DNA of 64,000 bases from Tamlana flava. Lineage in GTDB: Bacteria > Bacteroidota > Bacteroidia > Flavobacteriales > Flavobacteriaceae. Below the pieces are notes generated by a model that was not told where the DNA came from, made no database searches, and saw only the letters and a list, made by a program, of their open reading frames with translations. The stretch covers positions 372,001 through 436,000 of the forward strand of contig NZ_JBGGTX010000002.1 of NCBI RefSeq assembly GCF_041287255.1, given 5' to 3'. Positions 42,563 through 52,191 of the stretch are shown here, piece by piece. The position numbers and the translations under genes are program-made. Every line of letters begins with the position of its first letter. Position 1 is the first letter of the stretch.

Positions 42563-43732
42563 ATGAAAAAAAAAAGAACTCTTCTTTTTGTACACCAGTC
42601 TTCAGAACTATATGGTTCAGACAAGACACTATTCTATTTAGCTAAATCCGTAAACGAAAACATTAATTTTAATGTCATAGTTGTAATTCCCGATGAGGGG
42701 CCTTTAAAAAGGTTGCTTGAAGAAAATCACATTGAAGTTATTATTTCCTCGGTAGTAAAAGTATCTCGGGAAATGTTCTCTTTCTGGAACATTGTGTCTT
42801 TACCCTTCAATATTGTTTCATCAATAATTAAACTGAACAAAAACCTCAAGGGGCGTAAAATAGATATAATTCATTCTAATACTTTGGCAGTTTTAGTTGG
42901 AGGGTTCTATTCTAAAGTTTATGGAATTAGGCACATATGGCATATTCATGAAATTATTGAACGCCCTAAGTTGGTCAAGGTTATTTATCCAATAATCGTT
43001 AATTTTTTTTCAGATTATGTTGTATATAACTCCCAAGCCTCTAAGCGTTTTTTTTCAAAGGGCAACAAGAGTTTAGAAAAGAAATCAATAACCATTTTAA
43101 ATGGATTGGACAGAGAGAAAAGTGCTTCTTCAGATGAAGAAATAAAAAACATTCGGAGTTCATTGTTTAAAGTTGAGGAAGATGATATTGTAATCGGATT
43201 GGTTGGCAGAATAAACAAATGGAAAGGCCATAGTTTGTTGTTAGGGTCTTTTGGTGAGCTTGTTGGTAAGTATAAAAACATTAAACTTGTTTTTGTGGGT
43301 TCAGTTGCACCTAAACAGGAAATTTTAATAAAAAACTTAAAAGCTATAATTGAGGAGAAAGACCTGAATAAAAAGTGTAAAATAATTCCTTTTCAAAATG
43401 ATATTTGGAAGATTTGGGACAGTATAGACATTGCTGTTGTGCCATCCATAGAACCAGAACCCTTTGGATTAGTAGCTGTGGAAGCAATGTTGGCAGAAAA
43501 GCCAGTTATTGCTTCAAGCCATGGCGGAGTCAAAGAAATAGTTGTGCATAATAAAACGGGATTTCTTTTTGAGCCCAATAATTCAGGTGAGCTTTGTATT
43601 TTTTTAGAGAAAATGATTACCGATAAAAATAAGATTGCTGAGTTTGGTATCAATGGAAAAAACAGAGCAGAGGAAAAGTTCTCACTAAATAGTTATTCAA
43701 AAAAATTTATTGAATTATATTCAAATATTTAA
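42563..43732 (+). CDS. Family 4 glycosyltransferase
   Basis: The 389-residue GT-B enzyme has an N-terminal acceptor domain (F-V-H-Q-S-S-E-L-Y-G-S-D-K near the start, H-S-N-T-L-A-V and H-I-W-H-I-H-E in the middle) and a C-terminal nucleotide-sugar domain with G-L-V-G-R-I-N-K-W-K-G and E-P-F-G-L-V-A-V-E-A-M, the GT4 E-x7-E motif. It adds one sugar to the growing lipid-linked repeat unit; donor and linkage cannot be read from sequence. It lies four bases after the GT2 gene. Confidence 0.93.
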   Translation: MKKKRTLLFVHQSSELYGSDKTLFYLAKSVNENINFNVIVVIPDEGPLKRLLEENHIEVIISSVVKVSREMFSFWNIVSLPFNIVSSIIKLNKNLKGRKIDIIHSNTLAVLVGGFYSKVYGIRHIWHIHEIIERPKLVKVIYPIIVNFFSDYVVYNSQASKRFFSKGNKSLEKKSITILNGLDREKSASSDEEIKNIRSSLFKVEEDDIVIGLVGRINKWKGHSLLLGSFGELVGKYKNIKLVFVGSVAPKQEILIKNLKAIIEEKDLNKKCKIIPFQNDIWKIWDSIDIAVVPSIEPEPFGLVAVEAMLAEKPVIASSHGGVKEIVVHNKTGFLFEPNNSGELCIFLEKMITDKNKIAEFGINGKNRAEEKFSLNSYSKKFIELYSNI

Positions 43733-43750
43733 AAGTACATCTCTATTTTA

Positions 43751-45037
43751 ATGAAAATAAGTGTTCAGAAAATATACAAATTCGCTTTTTACAGCTTACT
43801 TTTTCTTAATTTGTTTTTAGATTCCATTGAAATAAATTTTGCAGCAGGGTTCTTAATCATTTCTTTTATTTCCATTTTTCCTAAAAATAAAATTTCTCGA
43901 TCATTTTTAAATTTAATTTCACCACTGTTTGTTGTTATTATGGTGTCTTTCTTTGCTGGGTTGTTTTATGAAATTCAACCATATGAAGCGTTACGTGGTT
44001 TTGTGTATTTGTTTAAGCCCATTTTATTGATTATTCTAGGCTTTCTTTTGATTAACAAAATAAAAGACAAACACTTTATATTTAATGCTATAGTCTATAC
44101 TGCGGCAATTTCTGCAACAATTCATATTTTTGAGTTGTTGGTTTTTTTAGCAAACAACCCATTTTCAGTTACTAGAATTAGAGAATTAGACAGAGATAAT
44201 TTTATTGAATTGTTTGCTTTAGTAATATTGTCTGTAAATTCGAACAAGATATTTCTTTCTCATACTATCTTAAAAAAACTTAAATTTTTTAGGTTTCTCC
44301 TCATAATCTCCTTTGTTTTTTATTTTTCCAGAACAATGTTCATTGCTTTGTTTCTTTTGATTATTGCAATGAAAGGCTATGCTAAAATTTCTTCAAAAGG
44401 ATTACTTTATATAACTATTTTTACCATTGTCTTTAGTTCGTTTTTTGTTTCTTTGCAATTCATGAACCTTGAAAGGGATAGTAGAGGAATTGACGGCTTT
44501 TTGTACAAACTTAAAATAGCTCCAGCTGAGATTTTCAGTCCTGATTTAGATATAGATATTCACAACCACGAAAGTCTTTGGGATCATTGGAGGGCTTATG
44601 AAGCATTTAAAGCCATACAACAAATTAAGGACATAAATTATAGCGTTGGATGGTTTTTTGGTAAAGGACTTAGCAGTCAAGTAGACCTTGGTTTTGAAGT
44701 CCCTTTAGACGGTAAAAGATTTCAGTATATACCAATTATTCACAATGGATATGTATATGTTTTATTCAAGTCAGGAATATTGGGGGTTTTAATGTATATT
44801 TATTTTCTAGTTTTTGCTTACATGCAATGCTACAAACCATATCAGAATTTAAGCTTAACAATTGTCAACAACTTCATTTCTGGAGTTGCCATTTTTTTTA
44901 TTCTAACATCATTAATAATTACTGGAATATATAATAAAAGCGATATTATTGTGCTCTTTCTAGGAGGTTTATTTTCACTACAATTATTTTTTTCTAAAAC
45001 AAATCAAGAGGATGAAAATAGGTATATTAGGAACTAG
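43751..45037 (+). CDS. wzy: Wzy-like O-antigen/polysaccharide polymerase
   Basis: The 428-residue protein is hydrophobic with about eleven membrane helices and a large extracytoplasmic loop (about 255-325) containing H-N-H-E-S-L-W-D-H-W-R-A-Y-E and a G-K-G-L-S-S-Q segment followed by I-I-H-N-G-Y-V-Y-V-L-F-K-S-G-I-L-G. This loop pattern is characteristic of the Wzy/O-antigen-ligase superfamily. I take this one as the polymerase that links repeat units in the periplasm, although polymerases and ligases cannot be told apart safely by sequence; the protein at 46084 is the other candidate. The next gene overlaps its end by 26 bases. Confidence 0.75.
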   Translation: MKISVQKIYKFAFYSLLFLNLFLDSIEINFAAGFLIISFISIFPKNKISRSFLNLISPLFVVIMVSFFAGLFYEIQPYEALRGFVYLFKPILLIILGFLLINKIKDKHFIFNAIVYTAAISATIHIFELLVFLANNPFSVTRIRELDRDNFIELFALVILSVNSNKIFLSHTILKKLKFFRFLLIISFVFYFSRTMFIALFLLIIAMKGYAKISSKGLLYITIFTIVFSSFFVSLQFMNLERDSRGIDGFLYKLKIAPAEIFSPDLDIDIHNHESLWDHWRAYEAFKAIQQIKDINYSVGWFFGKGLSSQVDLGFEVPLDGKRFQYIPIIHNGYVYVLFKSGILGVLMYIYFLVFAYMQCYKPYQNLSLTIVNNFISGVAIFFILTSLIITGIYNKSDIIVLFLGGLFSLQLFFSKTNQEDENRYIRN

Positions 45038-46109
45038 AGGAATACCTAACTACCATGGTGGTTTTGAACAATTCACTGAATATTTTTCCGTTTACCTATA
45101 TGAAAATGGAAATGACGTTTATGTTTATAATTCAAGTTCTCACCCTTATAAAAAAAAGGATTTTAAAGGGGTGAAAATTATTTCTTGTCTCGATCCCGAA
45201 GAAAAGATTGGTACAATGGGACAGTTTGTTTATGACCTAAATTGTATATTAAATGCAAGAAAACAAAACTTTGATATAATTTTGCAATTGGGTTATACAA
45301 GTAATTCAGTTTGGTATAAATTTTTACCTAAAAAACCTTTGATTATTACTAATATGGACGGTTTGGAGTGGAAACGATCAAAATATTCTAAGCCCGTTAA
45401 AAAATTTTTAAAATTTGCAGAAAAACTTGCGGTTAAGTCTAGTGATTTTTTAATTGCTGATTCATTAGGAATCCAAAAATACCTTAAATTACAATATAAT
45501 ATTGAATCTGAATATATAGCATATGGAGCCGAACTTTTTAAATTTCCTAATGAGAGTGTTTTAGAAGAATATAAAGTCAGTGGCTTAAAATATAATATGC
45601 TTATAGCTAGATTAGAGCCTGAAAATAATATTGAGGTTATTTTAGACGGTGTCAGTCAATCAAAAAGGGAATATCCCTTCTTAGTTATTGGTAAGCATGG
45701 TAATAAATTTGGTGAATATTTGAAGCGAAAATTTAAAGATTCAAAAAACATACGTTTTATTGGGGGAGTCTACGACATAGATAAATTAAATAACCTACGA
45801 TATTATTCAAATTTATATTTTCATGGTCATTCTGTTGGAGGCACCAATCCTTCTCTATTAGAGGCAATGGCTTCGAATGCATTTATAATTGCTCATGATA
45901 ATGAATTTAATAAATCGATTTTGGGGGATGATGCCTTTTATTTTAAAGAAAAAGAGGATGTGTCATATTTTGTTGATAATTTTTCTAAAAATGATTTTAG
46001 TGATAAGACGAAGAATTGTTTCAACAAAATCGAGGAAAAATTTAATTGGGATTCCATAAACAATAAATATTTAAAATATTTGAGTGAGTGCTATAACACC
46101 AATAAATAA
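45012..46109 (+). CDS. DUF1972-type family 4 glycosyltransferase (possible rhamnosyltransferase)
   Basis: The 365-residue GT-B enzyme begins with G-T-R-G-I-P-N-Y-H-G-G-F-E-Q-F, the hallmark of the DUF1972 N-terminal domain seen in WchF/RgpA-like beta-1,4-rhamnosyltransferases. The C-terminal half carries the GT4 motifs (A-R-L-E-P-E-N-N, S-V-G-G-T-N-P-S-L-L-E-A-M-A). With dTDP-L-rhamnose synthesis encoded in the locus, rhamnose transfer is a sensible prediction but not proven. It overlaps its neighbours on both sides by 26 bases, indicating tight translational coupling. Confidence 0.85.
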   Translation: MKIGILGTRGIPNYHGGFEQFTEYFSVYLYENGNDVYVYNSSSHPYKKKDFKGVKIISCLDPEEKIGTMGQFVYDLNCILNARKQNFDIILQLGYTSNSVWYKFLPKKPLIITNMDGLEWKRSKYSKPVKKFLKFAEKLAVKSSDFLIADSLGIQKYLKLQYNIESEYIAYGAELFKFPNESVLEEYKVSGLKYNMLIARLEPENNIEVILDGVSQSKREYPFLVIGKHGNKFGEYLKRKFKDSKNIRFIGGVYDIDKLNNLRYYSNLYFHGHSVGGTNPSLLEAMASNAFIIAHDNEFNKSILGDDAFYFKEKEDVSYFVDNFSKNDFSDKTKNCFNKIEEKFNWDSINNKYLKYLSECYNTNK

Positions 46110-47337
46110 AATATTTAATAATAATCTATCTGTTTACGTTGTTGGCTTACTTTTGGCAACTTTAATGTTAGATTACGGCTTTGGTAGTTTTAGCTTGGTG
46201 CTTCTAGTTTTTTATTCTTTATTTAAATTTTTTACAAAAAACAATAATGAAGTATTTTTTGATTATAAACTCACCTTTCCTGTTCTTTTATTCCTTTGGT
46301 TTTCTGTAACTTACTTTTGGACTATTGATAAATCGCTTACCTTAAAAGGAATAGGCAGAATATCTGCATTGTTTTTAGTTCCATTCGCTTTTTGTTTTTT
46401 GCCAAAGTTTACGAGACTTGAGTTTTTCAAAATCTTGAAAGCTTATACCGTAGTGAATTTTTTTTTAGGTATAGTGTTTGTAATCACTTCACTCATTCGG
46501 TTTCTGGAATCTAGAAAATTAACAGAATTTACTTATCATGATTTGGTTAGTAGTTTTAATTTAAACGCTATTTATGTTTCTGTCTTTTTTTCACTGAGTT
46601 TTTTTTATTTGTTTTTAAAGCCTAAAAAAAGAATTTATGAAATAGTTTTTTTGATTTTTTTCTTGATGATGATTGTTCTATTATCATCAAAGACAATAAT
46701 TTTTTGTTTATTAATTGGAATAATTTTTATCGGGTGGAAAAAAGTCAAGAATAGAACCCCAAAGCTTGTTGAAATAGTGTTGACTTTTTTGGTAATATGT
46801 TTAATTGCGCTTTTAGCAACGAAAGAAATAACTAAAAGGGTAAATGAAGAATTCGTTATAAACTCAGACGAGAAAACAAATTTGTTGCAAGTATTAGAAA
46901 AGGATAAATTTTCACAAGTTTACCCTTGGACAGGTACTTCCATTAGACTTTTTCAATTAAGACTTCTCAAAGAACAGATTGAAACCGAACATGTTTTCTT
47001 AAATGGTTTTGGCCTCTTTGCCTCTAGAATTGATTTAAAAAAGAGACACGAACAATATGGTACTTATAAGGGCTATCACATATATAATTACCATAATTGC
47101 TATGCTCAAGTTTTATCAGAAACGGGAATCATAGGGTTATTATTATTTCTTTTCCTTTTAAGTAGCAATATTGTTTTTGCTTTAAAGTCGAATAATTTGT
47201 TGTTTGTTTTTTTTAGTTTTGTGGCTCCTGTTTGGAGTTTTACAGAATCATTCTTGTGGGTGCAAAGAGGAATATTCTTTTTTATAATATTTTATTGCTT
47301 GTTTAACAGGACAGAATTTTATGAAAACAAAGAATAG
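46084..47337 (+). CDS. O-antigen ligase/polymerase family membrane protein
   Basis: The 417-residue protein has about eleven membrane helices and a periplasmic loop (about 255-330) followed by Y-K-G-Y-H-I-Y-N-Y-H-N-C-Y-A-Q-V-L-S-E-T-G-I-I-G, the H-N-x-Y-x-Q-x-x-x-E-x-G signature of O-antigen ligases (Wzy_C/WaaL superfamily). The start is GTG 46084, which overlaps the preceding gene by 26 bases; the first internal ATG would remove the first membrane helix. It could attach the finished polymer to lipid A, or be a second polymerase. It is followed by a 59-base gap before ugd. Confidence 0.8.
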   Translation: MSAITPINKIFNNNLSVYVVGLLLATLMLDYGFGSFSLVLLVFYSLFKFFTKNNNEVFFDYKLTFPVLLFLWFSVTYFWTIDKSLTLKGIGRISALFLVPFAFCFLPKFTRLEFFKILKAYTVVNFFLGIVFVITSLIRFLESRKLTEFTYHDLVSSFNLNAIYVSVFFSLSFFYLFLKPKKRIYEIVFLIFFLMMIVLLSSKTIIFCLLIGIIFIGWKKVKNRTPKLVEIVLTFLVICLIALLATKEITKRVNEEFVINSDEKTNLLQVLEKDKFSQVYPWTGTSIRLFQLRLLKEQIETEHVFLNGFGLFASRIDLKKRHEQYGTYKGYHIYNYHNCYAQVLSETGIIGLLLFLFLLSSNIVFALKSNNLLFVFFSFVAPVWSFTESFLWVQRGIFFFIIFYCLFNRTEFYENKE

Positions 47338-47396
47338 AAAGTATAATTTCAACTTTTTCCTTAATCTAATTATTGTATTAATATAAAGATTTTATA

Positions 47397-48803
47397 GTGA
47401 CTAAAATAAAAACTATCTGTTGTATTGGAGCTGGTTACGTTGGTGGACCTACCATGGCGGTAATAGCCCAAAAATGTCCAGATATAAATGTATCAGTTGT
47501 AGACCTTAATGAGGCCAGAATTAAAGCTTGGAATGATGATGACTTATCAAAACTTCCTGTTTTTGAGCCCGGATTGGATAAAATTGTAGAAGAAGCAAGG
47601 GGGAGAAATTTATTTTTCTCAACAGATGTTGACAAGGCCATTGATCAAGCCGATATGATTTTTATCTCAGTAAACACACCAACCAAAACCTATGGTAAAG
47701 GTAAAGGCATGGCTGCCGATTTAAAATATATTGAATTATGTGCCCGGCAAATTGCAAAGGTTGCCAAGGAAGATAAAATTGTAGTTGAAAAATCTACTTT
47801 ACCTGTTCGTACGGCTTCAGCTATAAAAAATATTTTAGACCATACTGGCAATGGCGTGAAATTTCAAATTCTATCAAACCCTGAATTCTTGGCTGAGGGT
47901 ACGGCAGTTCAAGATTTGCTAAAGCCAGATAGGGTTTTAATAGGAGGGGATTCTTCTGAAGAAGGTAAAAATGCTATCCAAGCCTTAAAAGGTATTTATG
48001 CCAATTGGGTGCCTACAGAAAAAATACTCACTACCAATGTTTGGTCATCTGAGCTTTCAAAACTAACGGCTAATGCCTTTCTGGCACAGCGTGTATCTTC
48101 AATCAATGCAATGTCAGTAATATGCGAAAAAACGGGTGCAGATGTTAGCGAGGTAGCAAAAGCAATTGGTTTAGATTCTAGAATAGGTTCTAAGTTCTTA
48201 AAATCATCTGTAGGTTTTGGGGGGTCGTGTTTTCAAAAGGACATCTTAAACTTAGTTTATATAGCCAAAAGCTATGGATTGAATGAAGTAGCTGATTATT
48301 GGAAACAGGTAGTCGTTATGAACAACTACCAAAAGAATCGGTTCTCTAATAACATAGTTAGTACGTTATACAACACAGTTTCCGGAAAGAAAATTACGTT
48401 CTTTGGTTGGGCTTTTAAAAAAGACACTAACGATACTCGTGAATCTGCTGCTATACAAGTTGCCGATAATTTGTTGAATGAGCAAGCAAATATTGAGGTT
48501 TATGACCCAAAAGTGGTTGAGGAATCTATTTATGCTGATTTAGATTATTTAAATACAAGAACTGAAGAAGAAAACAGAAGCTTGTTGACGGTAAAAACCG
48601 ACCCTTATGAAGCTGCGAGGGATTCACATGCAATAGCTGTTCTAACTGAGTGGGATGAATTTAAAACCTACGATTGGCAAAAGATATATAACCATATGTT
48701 AAAACCTGCTTTTGTTTTTGATGGGCGGGACGTTTTAGACATAAATGAAATGGAAAAAATTGGTTTTGTTTGTTACTCAATAGGAAAAGGTTCATCTAAA
48801 TAA
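47397..48803 (+). CDS. ugd: UDP-glucose 6-dehydrogenase
   Basis: Oxidises UDP-glucose twice to UDP-glucuronate. The 468-residue enzyme has the NAD-binding G-A-G-Y-V-G-G-P-T-M at the start, the S-V-N-T-P-T-K-T-Y-G-x-G-K-G-M-A block, N-P-E-F-L-A-E-G-T-A and the catalytic Cys278 in G-F-G-G-S-C-F-Q-K-D. The G-G-P-T loop and the long M-A-A-D-L-K-Y insertion resemble the animal and plant type of UGDH more than the short bacterial type. Translation starts at GTG 47397. Its product feeds uxs, ten bases downstream. Confidence 0.97.
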   Translation: MTKIKTICCIGAGYVGGPTMAVIAQKCPDINVSVVDLNEARIKAWNDDDLSKLPVFEPGLDKIVEEARGRNLFFSTDVDKAIDQADMIFISVNTPTKTYGKGKGMAADLKYIELCARQIAKVAKEDKIVVEKSTLPVRTASAIKNILDHTGNGVKFQILSNPEFLAEGTAVQDLLKPDRVLIGGDSSEEGKNAIQALKGIYANWVPTEKILTTNVWSSELSKLTANAFLAQRVSSINAMSVICEKTGADVSEVAKAIGLDSRIGSKFLKSSVGFGGSCFQKDILNLVYIAKSYGLNEVADYWKQVVVMNNYQKNRFSNNIVSTLYNTVSGKKITFFGWAFKKDTNDTRESAAIQVADNLLNEQANIEVYDPKVVEESIYADLDYLNTRTEEENRSLLTVKTDPYEAARDSHAIAVLTEWDEFKTYDWQKIYNHMLKPAFVFDGRDVLDINEMEKIGFVCYSIGKGSSK

Positions 48804-48813
48804 TTTTCAAAAA

Positions 48814-49800
48814 ATGAAGAAAGTTTTAATAACTGGTGCTGCAGGGTTTTTAGGCTCACATTTATGTGATAGGTTTATTAAAGAAGGCTTTAATGTCATA
48901 GCTATGGATAATTTTATTACAGGGGATAGAAGGAATCTTGAGCATTTAGAAAGCCATCCCAATTTTGAGTTTATTGAGCATGATGTAACAGAATTTGTCA
49001 AAATAGAAGGTAATCTGGATTATATTTTGCACTTTGCTTCCCCCGCTAGTCCCATAGATTATCTTAAAATACCAATTCAAACATTAAAAGTGGGATCCTT
49101 GGGGACTCATAATCTTCTGGGCTTGGCCAAGGCAAAAAAGGCAAGAATCTTAATAGCATCAACATCCGAAGTATATGGTGATCCGCTTGTTCACCCTCAG
49201 ACTGAAGATTACTATGGCAATGTTAACACTATTGGACCAAGAGGGGTTTATGATGAAGCTAAGCGTTTTCAAGAATCTATTACTATGGCCTACCATAGGT
49301 TTCATGGTATTGAGACAAGGGTCGTTCGAATTTTTAATACTTATGGGCCGCGTATGCGACTTAACGATGGGCGTGTAATCCCTGCATTTATTGGGCAGGC
49401 ATTGCGTGGTGAAGATTTAACAGTTTTTGGAGATGGTTCGCAAACTCGTTCTTTTTGTTATGTTGATGACCAAGTAGAAGGTATTTATCGTTTAATGTTT
49501 AGTGATTATTCATATCCTGTTAACATTGGTAACCCCCATGAAATAACAATAAAAGAGTTTGCGGAGGAAATAATTAAGCTTACAGGCACTACACAAAAAA
49601 TAGTTTATAAAGAACTTCCCCAAAATGACCCACTTCAACGACAACCGGATATAAGCCTTGCAAAAAAAATACTAAATTGGGAGCCTAAAATTGACAGATC
49701 TAAAGGCATGAATATTACCTATAATTATTTTAAAAAATTATCCAAGGAGGAATTGTTTAAAAGCGAACATAAAGATTTTAAAAACCACATAAAAAAATAA
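48814..49800 (+). CDS. uxs: UDP-glucuronate decarboxylase (UDP-xylose synthase)
   Basis: Converts UDP-glucuronate to UDP-xylose with an internal NAD. The 328-residue short-chain dehydrogenase has G-A-A-G-F-L-G-S-H-L near the start, the UXS-specific T-S-E-V-Y-G-D-P (about 117-124), H-P-Q-T-E-D-Y-Y-G-x-V and G-P-R-G-V-Y-D-E-A-K-R with Tyr146 and Lys150. This signature separates UXS from UDP-galactose epimerases. It directly follows ugd, giving a two-step route from UDP-glucose to UDP-xylose. The next gene begins one base after its stop. Confidence 0.94.
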   Translation: MKKVLITGAAGFLGSHLCDRFIKEGFNVIAMDNFITGDRRNLEHLESHPNFEFIEHDVTEFVKIEGNLDYILHFASPASPIDYLKIPIQTLKVGSLGTHNLLGLAKAKKARILIASTSEVYGDPLVHPQTEDYYGNVNTIGPRGVYDEAKRFQESITMAYHRFHGIETRVVRIFNTYGPRMRLNDGRVIPAFIGQALRGEDLTVFGDGSQTRSFCYVDDQVEGIYRLMFSDYSYPVNIGNPHEITIKEFAEEIIKLTGTTQKIVYKELPQNDPLQRQPDISLAKKILNWEPKIDRSKGMNITYNYFKKLSKEELFKSEHKDFKNHIKK

Positions 49801-49801
49801 A

Positions 49802-51157
49802 TTGAATACTTTTAAACAGGGTAGATATTCTGGTTTTATAAAGCCCATTTCTTATTTCATCGATTTAAGTATAATTGTTGGCGCTATTTTTTTATTCGAA
49901 ATTAATTTAAAAAATCTTTATCCTTTTATTTTTTACGCATGTTTTTTTTGGATAATTATTGCATTCAAAAACCATTTTTATGAAGTTCAGAGATATACCA
50001 AGGTAGTTCAAATATTTACTCTCCTATTAAGGCAAATTGTCTTTTTCGTTTTTGTTTTATATGCATTTATTGGGTTTTTTAAGCAACCAAATATTAGTAG
50101 ATGGGCTCTTGGTAATTATCTTGTCTTGGTTTTTTTTCTGGTTACGTGCTTTAAATTTTTGGTCTTTTTTTTGTTGAATAAATATAGATCTGCGTTGGGT
50201 GGAAATTTTAGAAAGGTCATTGTAATTGGTGATACAGAAAAGACACGTCAGCTTATAAACATTTTTAACGCTAGGCCAAGCTTTGGATATAAGTTTATAA
50301 AACAATTTTCAGTAAAAGGAGATGAATTTTCCCTTCAAAAGTGTTTTAATTTTATCATAGAAAATGATATTAATGAAATTTATTTTTCTGTTGCAGATTT
50401 ATCTAATAAACAGATAAATAAACTAATTGATTTTGCTGACAATAATTTGAGGGAACTAAAATTTATTCCGGATAACAAGGACATCTATACAAAAAAATTA
50501 AAATATGAGTATTACGATTATATACCGATTCTTTCATTAAGAACTATACCAATACAGGATACAGTAAATAAATTTACTAAACGGTTTTTTGATATCACTT
50601 TTGCCCTTTTTATAATAATTTTTATTTTATCATGGTTAACTCCAATTTTGGCAATCATAATAAAAATGGAATCTAAGGGCCCTGTGTTTTTTAAGCAATC
50701 CAGAAACGGATTTAATTATAAAGAGTTTGATTGTTATAAGTTTCGTTCTATGACACCCAACAAAGACGCCCACCTTTACCAAGCTACAAAAGGTGACCAA
50801 AGAGTTACTAAAGTAGGTGCTTTTATCAGAAAAACCAGTATTGATGAACTTCCGCAATTTTTTAATGTACTTTTTGGCGACATGTCCGTTGTGGGGCCGA
50901 GACCACATATGGTAAGCCATACCAATATGTATGCCCAAAGAATAGATAAATTCATGGTTCGTCATTTTGTAAAACCAGGTATAACAGGCCTAGCCCAAAC
51001 TAGTGGTTTTAGGGGTGAAGTAGAAACAGATAAGGATATTATTAACCGTGTTAAGTTCGATATCTTTTACATTGAAAACTGGTCGTTGTTGCTCGATTTT
51101 AAAATTATAGCACAAACACTTATAAATGCTTTAAAAGGAGAGGATAAAGCTTATTAA
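49802..51157 (+). CDS. Undecaprenyl-phosphate sugar phosphotransferase (WcaJ/WbaP-like)
   Basis: The initiating enzyme that loads the first sugar phosphate onto undecaprenyl phosphate. The 451-residue protein has four or five N-terminal membrane helices (about 15-130), a Rossmann-like middle domain (V-I-V-I-G-D-T-E-K-T) and a C-terminal bacterial sugar transferase domain (about 258-450) with K-R-F-F-D-I-T-F-A, M-E-S-K-G-P-V-F-F-K-Q, F-R-S-M, S-I-D-E-L-P-Q-F-F-N-V-L and S-V-V-G-P-R-P-H. The first sugar is often glucose or galactose; this is not readable here. The start is TTG 49802, one base after uxs. Confidence 0.95.
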   Translation: MNTFKQGRYSGFIKPISYFIDLSIIVGAIFLFEINLKNLYPFIFYACFFWIIIAFKNHFYEVQRYTKVVQIFTLLLRQIVFFVFVLYAFIGFFKQPNISRWALGNYLVLVFFLVTCFKFLVFFLLNKYRSALGGNFRKVIVIGDTEKTRQLINIFNARPSFGYKFIKQFSVKGDEFSLQKCFNFIIENDINEIYFSVADLSNKQINKLIDFADNNLRELKFIPDNKDIYTKKLKYEYYDYIPILSLRTIPIQDTVNKFTKRFFDITFALFIIIFILSWLTPILAIIIKMESKGPVFFKQSRNGFNYKEFDCYKFRSMTPNKDAHLYQATKGDQRVTKVGAFIRKTSIDELPQFFNVLFGDMSVVGPRPHMVSHTNMYAQRIDKFMVRHFVKPGITGLAQTSGFRGEVETDKDIINRVKFDIFYIENWSLLLDFKIIAQTLINALKGEDKAY

Positions 51158-51171
51158 TTAAAATAAGCCAA

Positions 51172-52191
51172 ATGAGAAACCCAAACGTTTTATACTTAGG
51201 CAATAACTTGTTGAGCAAAACAGGCTACCCTTCTACATTACAAATACTTAGTGAATTCCTCCAAAGCGAGGGTTATAATATAAAAGCGGCTTCGAGTAAA
51301 TCAAATGTAATATTAAGAATGCTGGATATGTTTTACAGCATTTTCAAACACCAAAAAAGGACAGATATAGTTTTAATAGATGCCTACAGCACCTTAAATT
51401 TTTATTACACTTATTTTTGTGTCGTATTGTTGAAGTGCTTAAAGAAACCTTATATCCCTATTCTCCACGGTGGAAACTTACCGGAAAGATTAAAAAAATC
51501 GCCAAAGCTCTCAAAAGCAGTATTTTCAAATGCATTTATAAATGTGGCCCCTTCTGGATATTTATCAGAAGTTTTCCAGCAGGCAGGTTTTAAAACCACC
51601 TGCATTCCCAATACATTAAAAATAGAGCAATATGGGTTTAAGCATAGAAAAAAAGTATCTCCAAAACTGTTGTTCGTTAGGGCATTTACGGCCATTTACA
51701 ACCCGTTAATGGCAATAAGAGTATTGTTCGAGCTCAAAAAAGACTTTCCAAATGCCAAGCTTTGTATGGTAGGTCCAGACCGTGATGGAACATTAGCAAA
51801 TGTAAAAGCACTTGCAAAAGAGTTGGATTTAGAAAGCTCAGTTGAGTTCACTGGAGTGTTACCAAAAGAAGAATGGCACAAAAAATCTGAAAATTTCGAT
51901 ATTTTTATCAACACTAGTAATGTCGATAATATGCCAGTTAGTATTATTGAGGCCATGGCATTGGGGCTTCCTGTTGTAACCACCAACGTTGGTGGCATGA
52001 AGTATTTGGTAGAAGATAAAGTAACCGGGTTTCTAGTGAAACCAAATGATGTTCAGGCCATGACCAAATCAATAAAATACTTAATTGAAAATGGCTCTGA
52101 TAACATGACCCAAAACGCCCGAAAGCAAATTGAGACCTATCAATGGAAGGTTGTAAAGCACCAATGGAACAAACTTTTATCTCAAGGATGA
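51172..52191 (+). CDS. Family 4 glycosyltransferase
   Basis: The 339-residue GT-B enzyme has an N-terminal domain starting V-L-Y-L-G-N-N-L-L-S-K-T-G-Y and a C-terminal domain with M-V-G-P-D-R-D-G-T, V-D-N-M-P-V-S-I-I-E-A-M-A-L-G-L-P-V-V-T-T and N-V-G-G-M, the GT4 nucleotide-binding block. Donor and acceptor are unknown. Its TGA overlaps the ATG of the CapK-like gene by four bases. Those two and the following GT2 gene may form a late-acting module of the locus. Confidence 0.93.
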   Translation: MRNPNVLYLGNNLLSKTGYPSTLQILSEFLQSEGYNIKAASSKSNVILRMLDMFYSIFKHQKRTDIVLIDAYSTLNFYYTYFCVVLLKCLKKPYIPILHGGNLPERLKKSPKLSKAVFSNAFINVAPSGYLSEVFQQAGFKTTCIPNTLKIEQYGFKHRKKVSPKLLFVRAFTAIYNPLMAIRVLFELKKDFPNAKLCMVGPDRDGTLANVKALAKELDLESSVEFTGVLPKEEWHKKSENFDIFINTSNVDNMPVSIIEAMALGLPVVTTNVGGMKYLVEDKVTGFLVKPNDVQAMTKSIKYLIENGSDNMTQNARKQIETYQWKVVKHQWNKLLSQG

